IMG/VR virus record: IMGVR_UViG_3300037189_005209
Span: 1-39,882 of that record
Strand: one strand, 5' to 3'
From: a virus
DNA: 39,882 nt
Position numbers and translations under genes: made by a program. The notes under the pieces were generated by a model, which was not told where the DNA came from, ran no database searches, and was given only the letters and a program-made list of their open reading frames with translations. The first letter of the stretch is position 1. The number at the start of each line of letters is the position of its first letter. Positions 12,826 to 23,900 of the stretch are shown in pieces.

Positions 12826-15231
12826 ATGAATATATACACAAATACAAATAGTGCATTTCCAAGCCAGGTAGTACCTGATGCGGTAAAAGCATCTGAAGAA
12901 TACGGACTACAAGTATCACGTGCTATTGAACAAGAATGGTTTGATCAAGGTAGAACAACTCAGAATAGGTATTTAACTAATTGGAATAACTTTCATCAGT
13001 TAAGATTATACGCAAGAGGAGAACAATCTGTACAAAAATATAAAGACGAATTAGCAACAAATGGAGATGTTTCCTATTTAAATTTAGATTGGAAGCCAGT
13101 TCCTGTAATATCAAAATTCGTTGATATTGTTGTTAATGGAATGTCGCAAAAAGGATACGATATTAAAGCGTATGCCCAAGATCCTGAATCAATAAAGCAA
13201 AAAACAAATTATGCTCAAGCTATTTTGCGTGATATGTATGCTCAGGATCTTATTAATAAAGCAAACTCTTTAACGGGAGCAGACTTTTCTAATTCACCAT
13301 TAGGTAAAGAAGATTTACCTGAGACAAAAGAGGAATTAGAATTGCACATGCAACTTAATTATAAGCAATCCGTTGAAATTGCAGAGGAAGAAGCTATTAA
13401 TAATGTTCTTGCTCAAAACAAATGGGACTTAGTTAGAAGAAGACTTAATTATGATTTAACTGTATTAGGTATTGCTTGTGTTAAAACAAATTTTAATGTA
13501 AGTGAAGGAATTAAAACAGAATATGTAGATCCTGCTTATTTAGTTTATTCTTATACAGAAGACCCTAACTTTGAAGATATTTATTATGTTGGAGAAGTAA
13601 AAGCAGTGACTATTCCTGAATTAAAAATGCAATTTCCTGATATATCAGAAGAAGAATTGTATAGAATACAACAAATGCCAGGTAATAGACAATATATTAC
13701 TGGATGGGGTAACTACGACGAAAACACAGTTCAAGTTTTATATTTTGAATATAAGACTTATATGAATCAAGTGTACAAAATAAAATACAATGAAAATGGA
13801 ATGGAAAAAGTTATCGAAAAAACAGATGACTTTAATCCGCCAATGAATGATAAATTTGATCGTGTAGCTAGAACAATAGAAGTATTATATACAGGAGCTA
13901 AAGTTCTGGGGACAAACACAATGTTGGAATGGAAGTTATCTGAAAATATGTCTCGCCCATATTCTAACATGACAAAAGTTGAAATGAATTATGTAATTAC
14001 AGCGCCTAGAATGTATAAAGGTAGAATTGATTCTATCGTTAATAGAATTACAGGTTTTGCAGATATGATTCAGTTGACACATTTGAAATTACAACAAGTG
14101 ATGTCAAAAATGATACCAGATGGAGTATTTGTTGATGTTGATGGATTAGCAGAAGTCGATCTTGGCAATGGAACAAATTATAATCCAGCGGAGGCATTAA
14201 ATATGTATTTCCAAACGGGGAGTATTATTGGTAGGTCCATGTCTCAGGATGGTGGATTTAATCAAGGCAAAATACCTATTCAAGAATTAACAAGTTCATC
14301 AGGTCAAGCTAAGATTGCATCATTAATACAAACTTACCAATATTATTTACAATTAATACGCGATGTTACGGGACTTAATGAGGCGCGTGATGGAAGTATG
14401 CCAGAGCAAGATACATTAGTTGGTTTGCAAAAAATGGCGGCCAATGCTTCGAATACTGCAACAAAACATATATTACAAGCAAGTATGTTTTTAACATTAA
14501 GAACTTGTGAAAATATATCTCTTAGAATTGCAGATGTATTGGATTTCCCGTTATTGGCAAAGACATTGGAAGAAAGTATTACAGTTTATAATACTGAAAC
14601 ATTAAAAGAAATTAAATACCTTAATCTTTATGACTTTGGTATTTATTTAGAACTTGAGCCAGACGAAGAAGAAAAAGCAATGCTTGAACAAAATATTCAA
14701 GTTGCATTACAAAGTGGAAGTATTGACTTAGATGATGCTATCGATATTCGTCAAATAAAGAATTTAAAGTTAGCAAATCAAACTTTAAAGTTTAGAAAAA
14801 AGAAAAAAGCCCAAGCTGCTCAAGCTGCTCAAATGGCAAATATCCAAGCGCAAGCACAGGCTAATCAACAGACTGCTGAAAAAGCAGCAATGTTTGAAGT
14901 GCAAAAACAACAAGCATTAACACAAGAAACTGTAAACGTAGAACAAGCAAAATCGCAGTTTGAAATTCAAAGACTCCAAACAGAAGCGGAAATCAAAAAG
15001 CAATTAATGCAAATGCAATTTCAATTTGATATGCAATTAGCGCAATTAAAACAACAAGTTGTTAATAAAAACCTTGAAGAAGCTGAAAATAGAAAAGACA
15101 ATAGAACAAAAATACAAGCTACACAGCAATCAGCATTAATAGATCAGCGTAAAAATAATACATTACCTCAAGATTTTGAAGACAATGGAGTCAATTTTTT
15201 AGAAAACTTAGGTGATCAATTAAATGCATAA
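12826..15231 (+). CDS. Portal protein
   Basis: 801 residues. The body has the portal signature of a long alpha/beta wing, RMYKGRIDSIVNRITGF, then a helical stem region and the segment YLQLIRDVTGLNEARDGSMP, typical of portal crown/stem transitions in podovirus-like portals. The last ~120 residues are an Ala/Gln-rich coiled coil (KKKAQAAQAAQMANIQAQAQ), probably the barrel. Twelve copies would form the ring through which DNA enters and leaves the head and to which the tail attaches. It abuts terL without spacing and is followed by the scaffold candidate and the capsid gene, the usual packaging/head order. Confidence 0.88.
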   Translation: MNIYTNTNSAFPSQVVPDAVKASEEYGLQVSRAIEQEWFDQGRTTQNRYLTNWNNFHQLRLYARGEQSVQKYKDELATNGDVSYLNLDWKPVPVISKFVDIVVNGMSQKGYDIKAYAQDPESIKQKTNYAQAILRDMYAQDLINKANSLTGADFSNSPLGKEDLPETKEELELHMQLNYKQSVEIAEEEAINNVLAQNKWDLVRRRLNYDLTVLGIACVKTNFNVSEGIKTEYVDPAYLVYSYTEDPNFEDIYYVGEVKAVTIPELKMQFPDISEEELYRIQQMPGNRQYITGWGNYDENTVQVLYFEYKTYMNQVYKIKYNENGMEKVIEKTDDFNPPMNDKFDRVARTIEVLYTGAKVLGTNTMLEWKLSENMSRPYSNMTKVEMNYVITAPRMYKGRIDSIVNRITGFADMIQLTHLKLQQVMSKMIPDGVFVDVDGLAEVDLGNGTNYNPAEALNMYFQTGSIIGRSMSQDGGFNQGKIPIQELTSSSGQAKIASLIQTYQYYLQLIRDVTGLNEARDGSMPEQDTLVGLQKMAANASNTATKHILQASMFLTLRTCENISLRIADVLDFPLLAKTLEESITVYNTETLKEIKYLNLYDFGIYLELEPDEEEKAMLEQNIQVALQSGSIDLDDAIDIRQIKNLKLANQTLKFRKKKKAQAAQAAQMANIQAQAQANQQTAEKAAMFEVQKQQALTQETVNVEQAKSQFEIQRLQTEAEIKKQLMQMQFQFDMQLAQLKQQVVNKNLEEAENRKDNRTKIQATQQSALIDQRKNNTLPQDFEDNGVNFLENLGDQLNA

Positions 15232-15261
15232 AAAAAATAACCAATTTTATATTATTATATC

Positions 15262-16440
15262 ATGTCAGAAACAATTAAACAAGAAGGGGATTTTAAAATC
15301 TCTAAGGGTAGAAAGCCAAAAAGCTTAAATACCCCTGCTCAAGTTACAAAAATAGACTTGTCAGAAAAAAAAGAATTTGAAGAGCCAATTAAAGTAGTAA
15401 TTCCTAAACAAGAAGAAAATGCCATTCAAGAACAAAGCACAGAGAGCGGCGTGTTACGCGCAGAACAATCCGAAGTGGGATTGCAAGAAGTGGGACAAGG
15501 AGACGAAGGGTCCTTTGAAAATGTTATTCAAGAAATCACTGAACAAGAAATAGTTCAAGAAATAAAAGAAACCACCGAAGAATTAAAAGAACATATTCAA
15601 GAAAATGTTAATACAGGTAAGCCATTACCGGAAAACATCGAGAAATTAGTTGCTTTTATGGAAGAAACCGGGGGATCTGTAGAAGATTATGTTAGACTTA
15701 ACACAGATTATTCTACAATAAATAACGAAGCATTATTAAAAGAATATTATAAAAAGTCAAGACCGCATTTAGATGCCGAGGAAATAGAATTTCTTATGGA
15801 AGATGAATTTAGTTACGACGAAGACGAAGATGATGAGCGAGACATCAAAAAGAAAAAACTCGCATTCAAAGAAGAGGTTGCTAAAGCTAAAAAGTTTCTT
15901 GAAGATCTTAAAGGGCAATATTACGACGAAATCAAGTTGAGACCAGGCGTATCCAAAGAACAGCAAGAAGCTTATGACTTTTTCAATCGCTACAAGAAGA
16001 ACGAAGAGCAAACCAAATTGCAACACGAACGCTTTAAACAAAATACTAAAAATTTATTTAACCAAGATTTCAAAGGTTTTGAATATAATGTTGGGGATAA
16101 AAGATTTAGATATGGAGTTCAAAATAACAATCAACTTGCAGAGAAACAATCTGATATTAGTAATTTTATAGGGAAGTTCCTAGATAAAGAAGGTAATATC
16201 GCTGATATGAATGGTTATCATAAAGCTCTATACACTGCTATGAACTCTGATAAAATTGCACAACACTTTTACGAACAAGGTAAAGCCGATGCAGTTAAAG
16301 AGGTCATCACAAATTCTAAAAACCCTGGAATGAATCAACCAAGACAAGCGCCAGGAGATGTTTTTATAAATGGATTAAAGGTTAAATCAGTTAGTGGGTT
16401 CGATTCTTCTAAATTAAGAATACAAACTAAAAAATTTTAA
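15262..16440 (+). CDS. Acidic coiled-coil protein, candidate scaffold
   Basis: 392 residues, rich in Glu, Gln and Lys. An N-terminal disordered acidic region (EQEIVQEIKETTEELKEHIQ) leads to an acidic stretch YDEDEDDERDIKKKK and helical segments with FKEEVAKAKKFLEDLKGQYY. A Pro-poor C-terminus ends in SKLRIQTKKF, a basic tail of the kind that contacts capsid subunits in many scaffold proteins. Location between the portal and the major capsid gene is the classic scaffold position. It would guide procapsid assembly and then leave or be degraded. No homology claimed beyond composition and position. Confidence 0.7.
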   Translation: MSETIKQEGDFKISKGRKPKSLNTPAQVTKIDLSEKKEFEEPIKVVIPKQEENAIQEQSTESGVLRAEQSEVGLQEVGQGDEGSFENVIQEITEQEIVQEIKETTEELKEHIQENVNTGKPLPENIEKLVAFMEETGGSVEDYVRLNTDYSTINNEALLKEYYKKSRPHLDAEEIEFLMEDEFSYDEDEDDERDIKKKKLAFKEEVAKAKKFLEDLKGQYYDEIKLRPGVSKEQQEAYDFFNRYKKNEEQTKLQHERFKQNTKNLFNQDFKGFEYNVGDKRFRYGVQNNNQLAEKQSDISNFIGKFLDKEGNIADMNGYHKALYTAMNSDKIAQHFYEQGKADAVKEVITNSKNPGMNQPRQAPGDVFINGLKVKSVSGFDSSKLRIQTKKF

Positions 16441-16459
16441 CAATTAAAAAACCAAAATT

Positions 16460-17938
16460 ATGTCAAACATGATTAATGCCCTTACGGGTACAAACTATGG
16501 GACAATTAAACCGTCTCAAAGACAGCAAGCGTTAGAAACTAACTATTTAAATTTTACTAACGGAACTAATGACTTTGCTCAACAATACTTACCAGAAATC
16601 TACGAAGCTGAAGTAGAGCGTTATGGAAACAGAACTTTATCTGGATTCTTACGTATGGTAGGCGCTGAAATGCCAATGTCTTCTGACCAAGTTATCTGGT
16701 CTGAACAAAACAGATTACATATTGCTTATACAGGTGTTACTTGTGCTTCAGCTACAACTTTAACATTTCCTGTATCTGCTACTGCAAGTGTTAGTGGATC
16801 TTATGTAAGTAATGTAATTTCTGTAGGCCAAACTTTAGTAGTTATGAGCCCTTCTACAGGAAAAGAATTAAAAGTATATGTTACTGGATCTACAACTACT
16901 GCTACAAGTGGTTCATCTGGTACTGCTACAATTACTTGTAAACCATACACTCAATTAGATTTAACTACTGGCTCCGGTAATGTTGTTAACTTTGCAAGTG
17001 CTACAGATCTTAAAATCTTTGTTTATGGTTCTGAGTTTAAAAAAGGAACTACAGATGCTACTATTAATTCTGTAACTCCATCTTTCACTCAATACAACAA
17101 TTCACCAATCATCATTAAAGAAAAATATCAAATCTCTGGATCTGATACTGCTCAAATTGGATGGGTTGAAATTGCTACGGAAGATGGTGCTTCAGGATAC
17201 TTATGGTATTTGAAAGCTGAATCTGAAACAAGATTGCGTTTTGAGGATTACTTAGAAATGTCAGTAGTTGAGGGTGAATTAGTTTCTGGAGGATCTACAT
17301 TAACTTCTGTTGATGGTATGAAAGGTACAGAAGGTCTTTTTGCTGCTGTTAAATCAAGAGGAAATATTGTAAACAACTTTACTGCAGCTTCAGGATTAAA
17401 TGACTTCGACTCTATCTTGAAAGGATTAGATACTCAAGGAGCTATTGAAGAAAACATGTTCTTCCTAAACAGAGCTACTTCATTAGATTTTGATGATATG
17501 TTGGCTTCTTTATCTGCTGGTGCTGCTGGTGGTGTTGCTTACGGTTTATTTGAAAACTCTGAGCAAATGGCACTTAATTTAGGTTTCTCTGGATTCAGAA
17601 GAGGATCTTACGATTTCTACAAAACTGACTGGAAATACTTAAATGATGCTTCTACTCGTGGTGGCATGGCTAATACATCTATTGATGGTATCCTTATCCC
17701 TGCTGGAACTAGCACGGTTTATGACCAACAATTAGGGACTAACATCCGTCGTCCATTCTTACACGTTCGTTATAGAGCTAATCAAGCTGATGACAGACGT
17801 ATGAAAAACTGGATTACTGGATCTGTTGGAGGAGCTTACACATCTGATTTAGATGCAATGCAAGTTCACTTTTTATCAGAAAGATGTTTAGTGACTCAAG
17901 GGGCTAATAACTTCGTATTATTTACAGCTTCTGTATAA
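16460..17938 (+). CDS. Major capsid protein
   Basis: 492 residues. The N-arm (residues ~1-60) leads to RYGNRTLSGFLRMVGAEMPM and SDQVIWSEQNRLHI, which resembles capsid proteins of crAss-like and related Bacteroidetes phages; the fold is presumably HK97. A Ser/Thr/Gly-rich insertion (~90-190, e.g. STTTATSGSSGTATIT) may be a surface domain. The C-terminal part has YGLFENSEQMALNLGFSGF and a late beta-rich region ending QGANNFVLFTASV. Codon use is strongly biased (GCT, ACT, TCT, GGT, more C-ending codons) compared with flanking genes, as for very highly expressed proteins. It is followed within ten bases by a strong terminator. Confidence 0.88.
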   Translation: MSNMINALTGTNYGTIKPSQRQQALETNYLNFTNGTNDFAQQYLPEIYEAEVERYGNRTLSGFLRMVGAEMPMSSDQVIWSEQNRLHIAYTGVTCASATTLTFPVSATASVSGSYVSNVISVGQTLVVMSPSTGKELKVYVTGSTTTATSGSSGTATITCKPYTQLDLTTGSGNVVNFASATDLKIFVYGSEFKKGTTDATINSVTPSFTQYNNSPIIIKEKYQISGSDTAQIGWVEIATEDGASGYLWYLKAESETRLRFEDYLEMSVVEGELVSGGSTLTSVDGMKGTEGLFAAVKSRGNIVNNFTAASGLNDFDSILKGLDTQGAIEENMFFLNRATSLDFDDMLASLSAGAAGGVAYGLFENSEQMALNLGFSGFRRGSYDFYKTDWKYLNDASTRGGMANTSIDGILIPAGTSTVYDQQLGTNIRRPFLHVRYRANQADDRRMKNWITGSVGGAYTSDLDAMQVHFLSERCLVTQGANNFVLFTASV

Positions 17939-17947
17939 TAACTAGTA

Positions 17948-17991
17948 GTAATTGCCCCTACTGAACTGGTGGGGGTAGTTATTACCTTTTT
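17948..17991 (+). terminator. Intrinsic terminator after the major capsid gene
   Basis: CCCCTAC (17955-17961) pairs with GTGGGGG (17969-17975). An outer stem of GTAAT (17948-17952) pairs with ATTAC (17981-17985), and CTTTTT follows at 17986-17991. It begins about ten bases past the capsid stop. A typical rho-independent terminator that would cap a short, abundant capsid transcript while allowing some read-through. Confidence 0.8.
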
Positions 17992-18017
17992 AAAAATTTA
18001 TTAAATTATATCATATT

Positions 18018-18872
18018 ATGGCAACAAGACAAATAGCGAAAGCAAAAGAAATTTTAGTTGACGAAGAAATCGCAACACAAGAATATACCGAAGTGGTTGA
18101 AAAGGCAGCGCCGGTAAAAAAAGAACCACAAAAACCACAATGGGAAATTAAAGATAGAACTTATATTTTAAGTGAAAGTCATTCTCCATTAACTTATACG
18201 CTGCAAAGCAAACATACATTAAGATACCCTTTACTTTGGTTTGATAAAGAAAAAGGAGAGCAAGAAGAATTAAGATATGCGACTAACCAAAATTCTCCGT
18301 TGGTAAGTCAACAAAAAGGACAAGTTACATTAGGGCATATTATATTTGAGAACGGTGTCTTGAATGTACCAAAAGAAAAACAAAACCTACAAAAACTATT
18401 ATCACTTTACCATCCTGGTTTAAATATTAAATATACAGAATTTGATCCAACAGGAGAAGCTGAAGATGATTTGGATTATTTAGAAATAGAAGTGGAAGCA
18501 TTAAATGCGGCATTTGACATGGACATCGATATGGCTGAAGCAATAGTTAGAGTAGAAGTGGGCTCTAGAGTGAATAAGATGAGTTCTAAGGAGATAAAAA
18601 GAGATTTATTATTATTCGCTAAAAAGAATCCTTATTTGTTCTTAGAATTAGCCAATGACGATAATGTACATTTACGTAACATTGCAATTAGAGCTACTGA
18701 ACAATATATTATAAAATTATCCCATGATAATAGAACATTTATGTGGGGTGAGAATGATAGAAAATTAATGACCGTCCCTTTTGATGAAAATCCGTATTCA
18801 GCAATGGCTGCGTTTTTCAAAACAGATGAAGGTATTGCGATTTTAAGATCTATAGAGAAAAAACTTAATTAA
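18018..18872 (+). CDS. Virion-associated protein downstream of capsid
   Basis: 284 residues. A charged, Lys/Glu-rich N-terminus (to ~45) precedes a compact domain with YILSESHSPLTYTLQSKHT, then GHIIFENGVLNVPKEKQNLQ. A later helical region (NAAFDMDIDMAEAIVRVEVGSR and KEIKRDLLLFAKKNPYLFLE) may be a separate alpha domain. The gene is a single-cistron unit between two hairpin terminators. Genes here in related phages encode capsid-associated or head-completion proteins, but I cannot assign a specific one. A role tied to capsid assembly is inferred from position. Confidence 0.55.
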   Translation: MATRQIAKAKEILVDEEIATQEYTEVVEKAAPVKKEPQKPQWEIKDRTYILSESHSPLTYTLQSKHTLRYPLLWFDKEKGEQEELRYATNQNSPLVSQQKGQVTLGHIIFENGVLNVPKEKQNLQKLLSLYHPGLNIKYTEFDPTGEAEDDLDYLEIEVEALNAAFDMDIDMAEAIVRVEVGSRVNKMSSKEIKRDLLLFAKKNPYLFLELANDDNVHLRNIAIRATEQYIIKLSHDNRTFMWGENDRKLMTVPFDENPYSAMAAFFKTDEGIAILRSIEKKLN

Positions 18873-18889
18873 TACGTAATAATAATGCT

Positions 18890-18927
18890 AAGGCGGTTAT
18901 TGTGCTTAAAACTGCAATAACCGCTTT
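18890..18927 (+). terminator. Hairpin terminator downstream of 284-aa gene
   Basis: AAGGCGGTTATTG (18890-18902) pairs with CAATAACCGCTTT (18915-18927), a 13-base-pair stem with one G-T pair and a 12-base loop. It ends in TTT followed by an AT-rich stretch. It lies about 18 bases after the stop and 22 bases before the next start. Confidence 0.75.
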
Positions 18928-18949
18928 AATATTATAATAAATATAACAA

Positions 18950-19663
18950 ATGGCAGTAAGTGTAGATACAGTTTATAAAACCGTTTTATTAATTCTTAAT
19001 AAAGAACAAAGAGGTTATTTAACGCCTGATGAATTTAACAAAACAGCAGCTCAAGTTCAACTTGAAATTTTCAATGAATACTTTGAAGATTTAAATCAAC
19101 AAATTAGAGTACCCGGTAATGACAGTGAATATAGCGATCGTATAAAAAATTTAGAAGAAAAAATAGCTATATTTCAAGAAGAGGCGGATTGCATTTATGT
19201 AACTGATCATTTTGAGGTAGATATACCTTTTACCACTCCTAGACCTGAGCTTTATAAGTTAGGTACTGTTATTTATGATACTGTAAAAGAAGTTCAATAT
19301 GTTCAACCAAATGAACTATTAGAAATTAATTTATCGCCACTTACAAAACCTACTGTATACTGGCCAATATATACATATAAAAACTTCAAAATAAAAGTAT
19401 ATCCTACAGATATTACTGATAGAATAAGCTGTACTTATGTTAGAAAACCATATAATCCTATATGGAACTTTACTGTAACACCTCCAAATTTTCAATATGT
19501 ATTTGATTCGTTTAATTCAGTAAATTTTGATCTTCACCCAACAGAACAAACTAATATAATAATTAGAATATTATTATACTCTGGGGTTATTATAAAAGAT
19601 CCACAAATTATTCAAGCTGCTTCACAGCAAATACAAGCTGAAAACATTAATTCAAAAAGCTAA
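18950..19663 (+). CDS. Head-tail connector / ring protein candidate
   Basis: 237 residues. It opens with a helical segment, TVYKTVLLILNKEQRGYLTPDEFN, then QVQLEIFNEYFEDLNQQ. The middle is beta-type with conserved-looking WPIYTYKNFKIKVYPT and SCTYVRKPYNPIWNF. This arrangement (helical base, beta sandwich, helical tail) occurs in phage adaptor and tail-completion proteins that bind below the portal. It lies directly before the larger structural gene at 19670. The annotation is positional and pattern-based. Confidence 0.6.
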   Translation: MAVSVDTVYKTVLLILNKEQRGYLTPDEFNKTAAQVQLEIFNEYFEDLNQQIRVPGNDSEYSDRIKNLEEKIAIFQEEADCIYVTDHFEVDIPFTTPRPELYKLGTVIYDTVKEVQYVQPNELLEINLSPLTKPTVYWPIYTYKNFKIKVYPTDITDRISCTYVRKPYNPIWNFTVTPPNFQYVFDSFNSVNFDLHPTEQTNIIIRILLYSGVIIKDPQIIQAASQQIQAENINSKS

Positions 19664-19669
19664 TAGAAT

Positions 19670-20902
19670 ATGCCAATACCTAATGACGGTTTAATAACCG
19701 AAACCAATAGACAATATTACGAAGGAGCCCAAGGCTTTATAGCCAGCGGAGGGGATTTTTACTTTACTTCTTTCAATACAGATTTAGTATATGGTAGTTA
19801 TAATCCATCAAACCCGGATTATGCTTTAAATAATTTTAAGGTTTTTACAAGTAGTCCTAGTAACGCTGGAGCGCCTGGAACTTTTAACGAATATTTTGGA
19901 GCATATGATAATACTTCAGGACCTAATATAAATACACTATATATTCCAGGATTAACAACTGGAACCCATGTGGTTGTTCAATTAAAGACTTTAGATGGGG
20001 GTAATTATGGATTGCAAAATGCTTATGGCAATACTGTAGAAAACAATTATGGTAGTTACGCTTATATATCATTAAAAGATGTTATAAACAACTTTATGGT
20101 TGCTTATGTTGGCGCAGGCAAATTAATTGGTAGCGTTAAAAGAACAGACGTAATATTCCATGCTAAACGTAGTTTACAAGAATTTAGTTATGATACTTTA
20201 AGAAGTATAAAATCTCAGGAATTAAATATACCCCCAAGTTTAAGTATTGTTTTACCACAAGATTATGTTAATTATGTAAGACTGTCGTGGATTGACGGAA
20301 ATGGTATAAAACATATTATATATCCAACAAACAATTTAACTATATCTCCCTATGAAAATTTAGTACAAGATAGTTATGGCGTGCCAATTCAAGATAATTT
20401 TGGGGACAATATAAGTGCGGAATCATTAACTGAAAAAAGATGGAGAGATAATAACTTTTTAGAAGTTACTGAAGAATTACAAAATTATTATATTGGTTAT
20501 GATTATTACAATGGATACTACCAAAATACATACTACGGTAGACGATATGGTTTAGATCCACAATATGCTAATATAAATGGGTATTTTACAATGAATGATC
20601 GTGAAGGTAAAATATCTTTTAGTAGCAATTTAATAGGTAAGTTGATTGTATTTGAATATATATCAGACGGTCTTGCATATGACTTGGATTCTAAAGTACC
20701 TAAATTAGCAGAAGAGGCTATATATGCATATATACTTCATGCTATTATATCAACCCGAATAAACCAACCAGAATACTTAGTCGCTAGACTAAAACAAGAA
20801 AAGAATGCTAAATTAAGAAATGCCAAAATTAGATTATCAAATATAAAACTAGAAGAATTTACTCAAGTGTTAAGAGGACAATCTAAATGGATTAAACATT
20901 AA
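19670..20902 (+). CDS. Tail/connector structural protein
   Basis: 410 residues. The N-terminal half is Gly/Asn/Tyr-rich and beta-like. The segment NNFMVAYVGAGKLIGSVKRT, followed by DVIFHAKRSLQEFSYDTLR, is a landmark I associate with connector or tail proteins of Bacteroidetes phages. Next comes LPQDYVNYVRLSWIDGNG, and a Tyr-rich segment (GYDYYNGYYQNTYYGRRYG) gives way to a C-terminal helical region (KVPKLAEEAIYAYILHAIIS). It probably forms part of the short-tail ring stack beneath the portal. Six bases separate it from the preceding gene and five from the next. Confidence 0.65.
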   Translation: MPIPNDGLITETNRQYYEGAQGFIASGGDFYFTSFNTDLVYGSYNPSNPDYALNNFKVFTSSPSNAGAPGTFNEYFGAYDNTSGPNINTLYIPGLTTGTHVVVQLKTLDGGNYGLQNAYGNTVENNYGSYAYISLKDVINNFMVAYVGAGKLIGSVKRTDVIFHAKRSLQEFSYDTLRSIKSQELNIPPSLSIVLPQDYVNYVRLSWIDGNGIKHIIYPTNNLTISPYENLVQDSYGVPIQDNFGDNISAESLTEKRWRDNNFLEVTEELQNYYIGYDYYNGYYQNTYYGRRYGLDPQYANINGYFTMNDREGKISFSSNLIGKLIVFEYISDGLAYDLDSKVPKLAEEAIYAYILHAIISTRINQPEYLVARLKQEKNAKLRNAKIRLSNIKLEEFTQVLRGQSKWIKH

Positions 20903-20907
20903 TAAAA

Positions 20908-23900
20908 ATGGCGGAAATAAAAAATAGTTTTCTATCGTCTAAAATGAATCAAGATTTAGACGATAGACTTATACCTAACGGTGAATATAGAACTGCACTT
21001 AATATTTCTATTGGTAAATCGGAAAATAGTGATATTGGTACATTACAAAATATACTTGGTAACACCATTGTTGGATTGGAAAATACTATAATTGGATTAG
21101 AGTGTATTGGGTATTATATGGATAGTACTGGAAACAGGATATTCCAATTCTTGACTAATGAAGGGGATAATGATACTGACCCTATATATCATCAAATAAC
21201 TGTTTATGATTTTACAAATAACACTTATACGGTATTAGTAGAGGGTGCTTTTTTAAACTTCTCAAAATCATATCAAATAACAGGAGTTACTCTTATTGAA
21301 AATTTATTATATTGGACAGATTATAACAATCAACCAAGAAAAATAAATATTAATTCCGCGTTAAATGCCCCTGCTTATAGTGCCGCTCCTTATTATACAA
21401 ATGAAGATCAAATATCTGTAGCAAAATATGCTCCGGTAGAAGCAATGTCATTGTATAAAAAGGTTGTAACAACTAATACGGCAATTGTTGCTGCTTCAAC
21501 TACAATACCTGTTGCAAGCACTAATGGTTTAGTAGAGGGAATGACTTTATTAACGGATGCGTATGCTAGTAATGAATTTGTATTCATAGAAAGTATAACT
21601 GGATCAAATGTAACAGTTTCAGTCCCTATTACATTATCAATTAATACGGAATTAACATTTTTAATTTCTACCATGTCTAATCAAAGTGAAGACCCTTACT
21701 GGCCTGGTGATCCGGCATATTTAAAATCAAGATATGTAAGATTTAGTTATAGATTTAGATTAGATGATGGGGAATACACTTTAATGGCTCCATTCACTCA
21801 AATAGCTTTTATTCCAAACCAAAAAGGATATTTTATAAATGGAAATGAGAATGAAGCTTACACAAGTACCGTATTAAATTGGTTTGAAAATAGCATTAAT
21901 AATATACAATTACTTGTACCATTTCCAGACTTAACTTCTAATGTAACTCAGTCTTATAAGATTCAGTCATTAGATATATTATATAAAGAATCAGATGGGC
22001 AGACCGTTAAAATATTAGACACAATTTTAAGTGCTCAGTTTGCTCAAAATACATTAAATAATAGTAATATATATATATACGATTATCAATCAAGAAAACC
22101 ATATAAAACACTTCCCCCTGATCAAATTACAAGAGTATATGATATAGTTCCTGTAAGAGCTAAAGGGCAGGAAACCTCTAGCAATAGAATAATATATGGT
22201 AATTTTGTTAGTGGATACACTGCTCCTCAATCATTAAACTATCAAGTTTCAGTTGGTGCAAAACAAGATTATTCATATAATTTTATAGAATATCCAAATC
22301 ATACCGTAAAACAAAATAGAACGTATCAAGTTGGATTTATATTGGCAGATAAATATGGAAGACAATCTTCTGTAATTTTATCTTCATTAGATACTTCCGC
22401 AACTTTAACAGCTAATGGGACTTATGGCGGATCAACAGTATATTCACCATATTACTCAGAAGCTGATATACCATCTATAAAAGATTGGTATGGAGACGCA
22501 ATATCTGTTTTAGTAAATAGTCCTATAGTTTCAAATTATAATAGACCTACAGGAGAGCCTGGATTATACGCAGAATCAACTTCAACAACTGGATTTACAT
22601 TAACAGGAACTACAACAATAACTAATACAACTTATATTTTTACTGTAAGTGGAGGAATTATACCTAATGAAGGGGAATATTTAAGAGGTCAATATACAGA
22701 TTATGTAAAAATAAAAACTATAACAGGCACTTATCCTGGACCGTTTACTGCTACAACAGAAGGTAGAGTTAATAGTATATATGCTAGAAATACGGATAAT
22801 GATCCGAATGATATTAAATACGTATATACTATTAATCCTTTAGGTTGGTATTCATATAAAATTGTAGTGCGACAACAAGAACAAGATTATTATAATGTTT
22901 ATCTTCCTGGGTTTTTAGATGGTTACCCAAAGGGACAGACCTATGGTTCCCAAGTTGTATACGATTCAACCGGAATACCATCTACACAGAATGGAATAAA
23001 TACTACTGTATTTCCAACTGCAGAATCTGGTACTGTGGCCCATACAGTATTAATAAATGATAATATAAATAAAATACCTAGAGACTTAGTTGAAGTTGGT
23101 CCAGATCAAAAATTATATAGAAGTAGTGTTCAATTATTTGGTAGAGTTGAAAATACTATTAATACTGGTGTTGCATCTAATACTCAATATTATCCATCTA
23201 AAAAGGCGGATACGGCTATTGCAATTGCTACAGCATCGGAATTAAGTTTTTTACCAGCAACAGTTGAGAACAAGAGAGGATCAGCTACTTATAATTTTTA
23301 TCAATTAGAAAGTAATCCATTAATTGCTCGTATATCTACAACAAATGATATAGGGGTAGTTGCTGTTGAAAATAGTGCAGTATCTCCATATCCGTCTAAT
23401 CCAAATAATATGCTACCTTATTTAGGGGTTTACGAAACTAAACCAGATTATTCTTTACTAGATATATTTTGGGAAACATCCACTAGTGGGTTAATATCAG
23501 ATTTAAATACTGATGTATTAACTGGTTATGATGGCGCAAATGGAATATCAGAAATAAATTGGAGTACTTTTACAGAAGATTTAGATCCTAATGACTCAGC
23601 AGACAAATTTATAACTGGATATTTTTATCCAATATCAAATACTGGTATGCCTGTAAACTCTACAAATGCAGCTATATCTGTAGTAAATGGATATGGTAAT
23701 CCTATAACTGGAGTTTTTGGATTAGAATCAACATACGTTGGTGGAGGTACTCCACATTATGAATATAGAATTTACATGCAACCTAATCAATACCAAGTAT
23801 TTAGAAATGATGTGAATCTAGGGAAATATACATTTATATTTTCTTTTATTCAAGACGGCCAAACCTCAACTACATCTTATAATTTAAATGCACAATTAAG

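Noticed and set aside
12823-12828. TAG stop of terL directly followed, in frame, by the portal ATG, suggesting recoded TAG or a read-through fusion (a recoded code is known in some crAss-like phages).
   Set aside because: No in-frame TAG or TGA interrupts any large gene in the window, including the 2944-codon gene, and TAA, TAG and TGA are all used as terminal stops. Standard code is the simpler reading.
18893-18924. Stem-loop after the 284-aa gene considered as part of a tRNA.
   Set aside because: It is a single 13-base-pair hairpin without D, anticodon and T arms or a CCA-like end; it fits a terminator.
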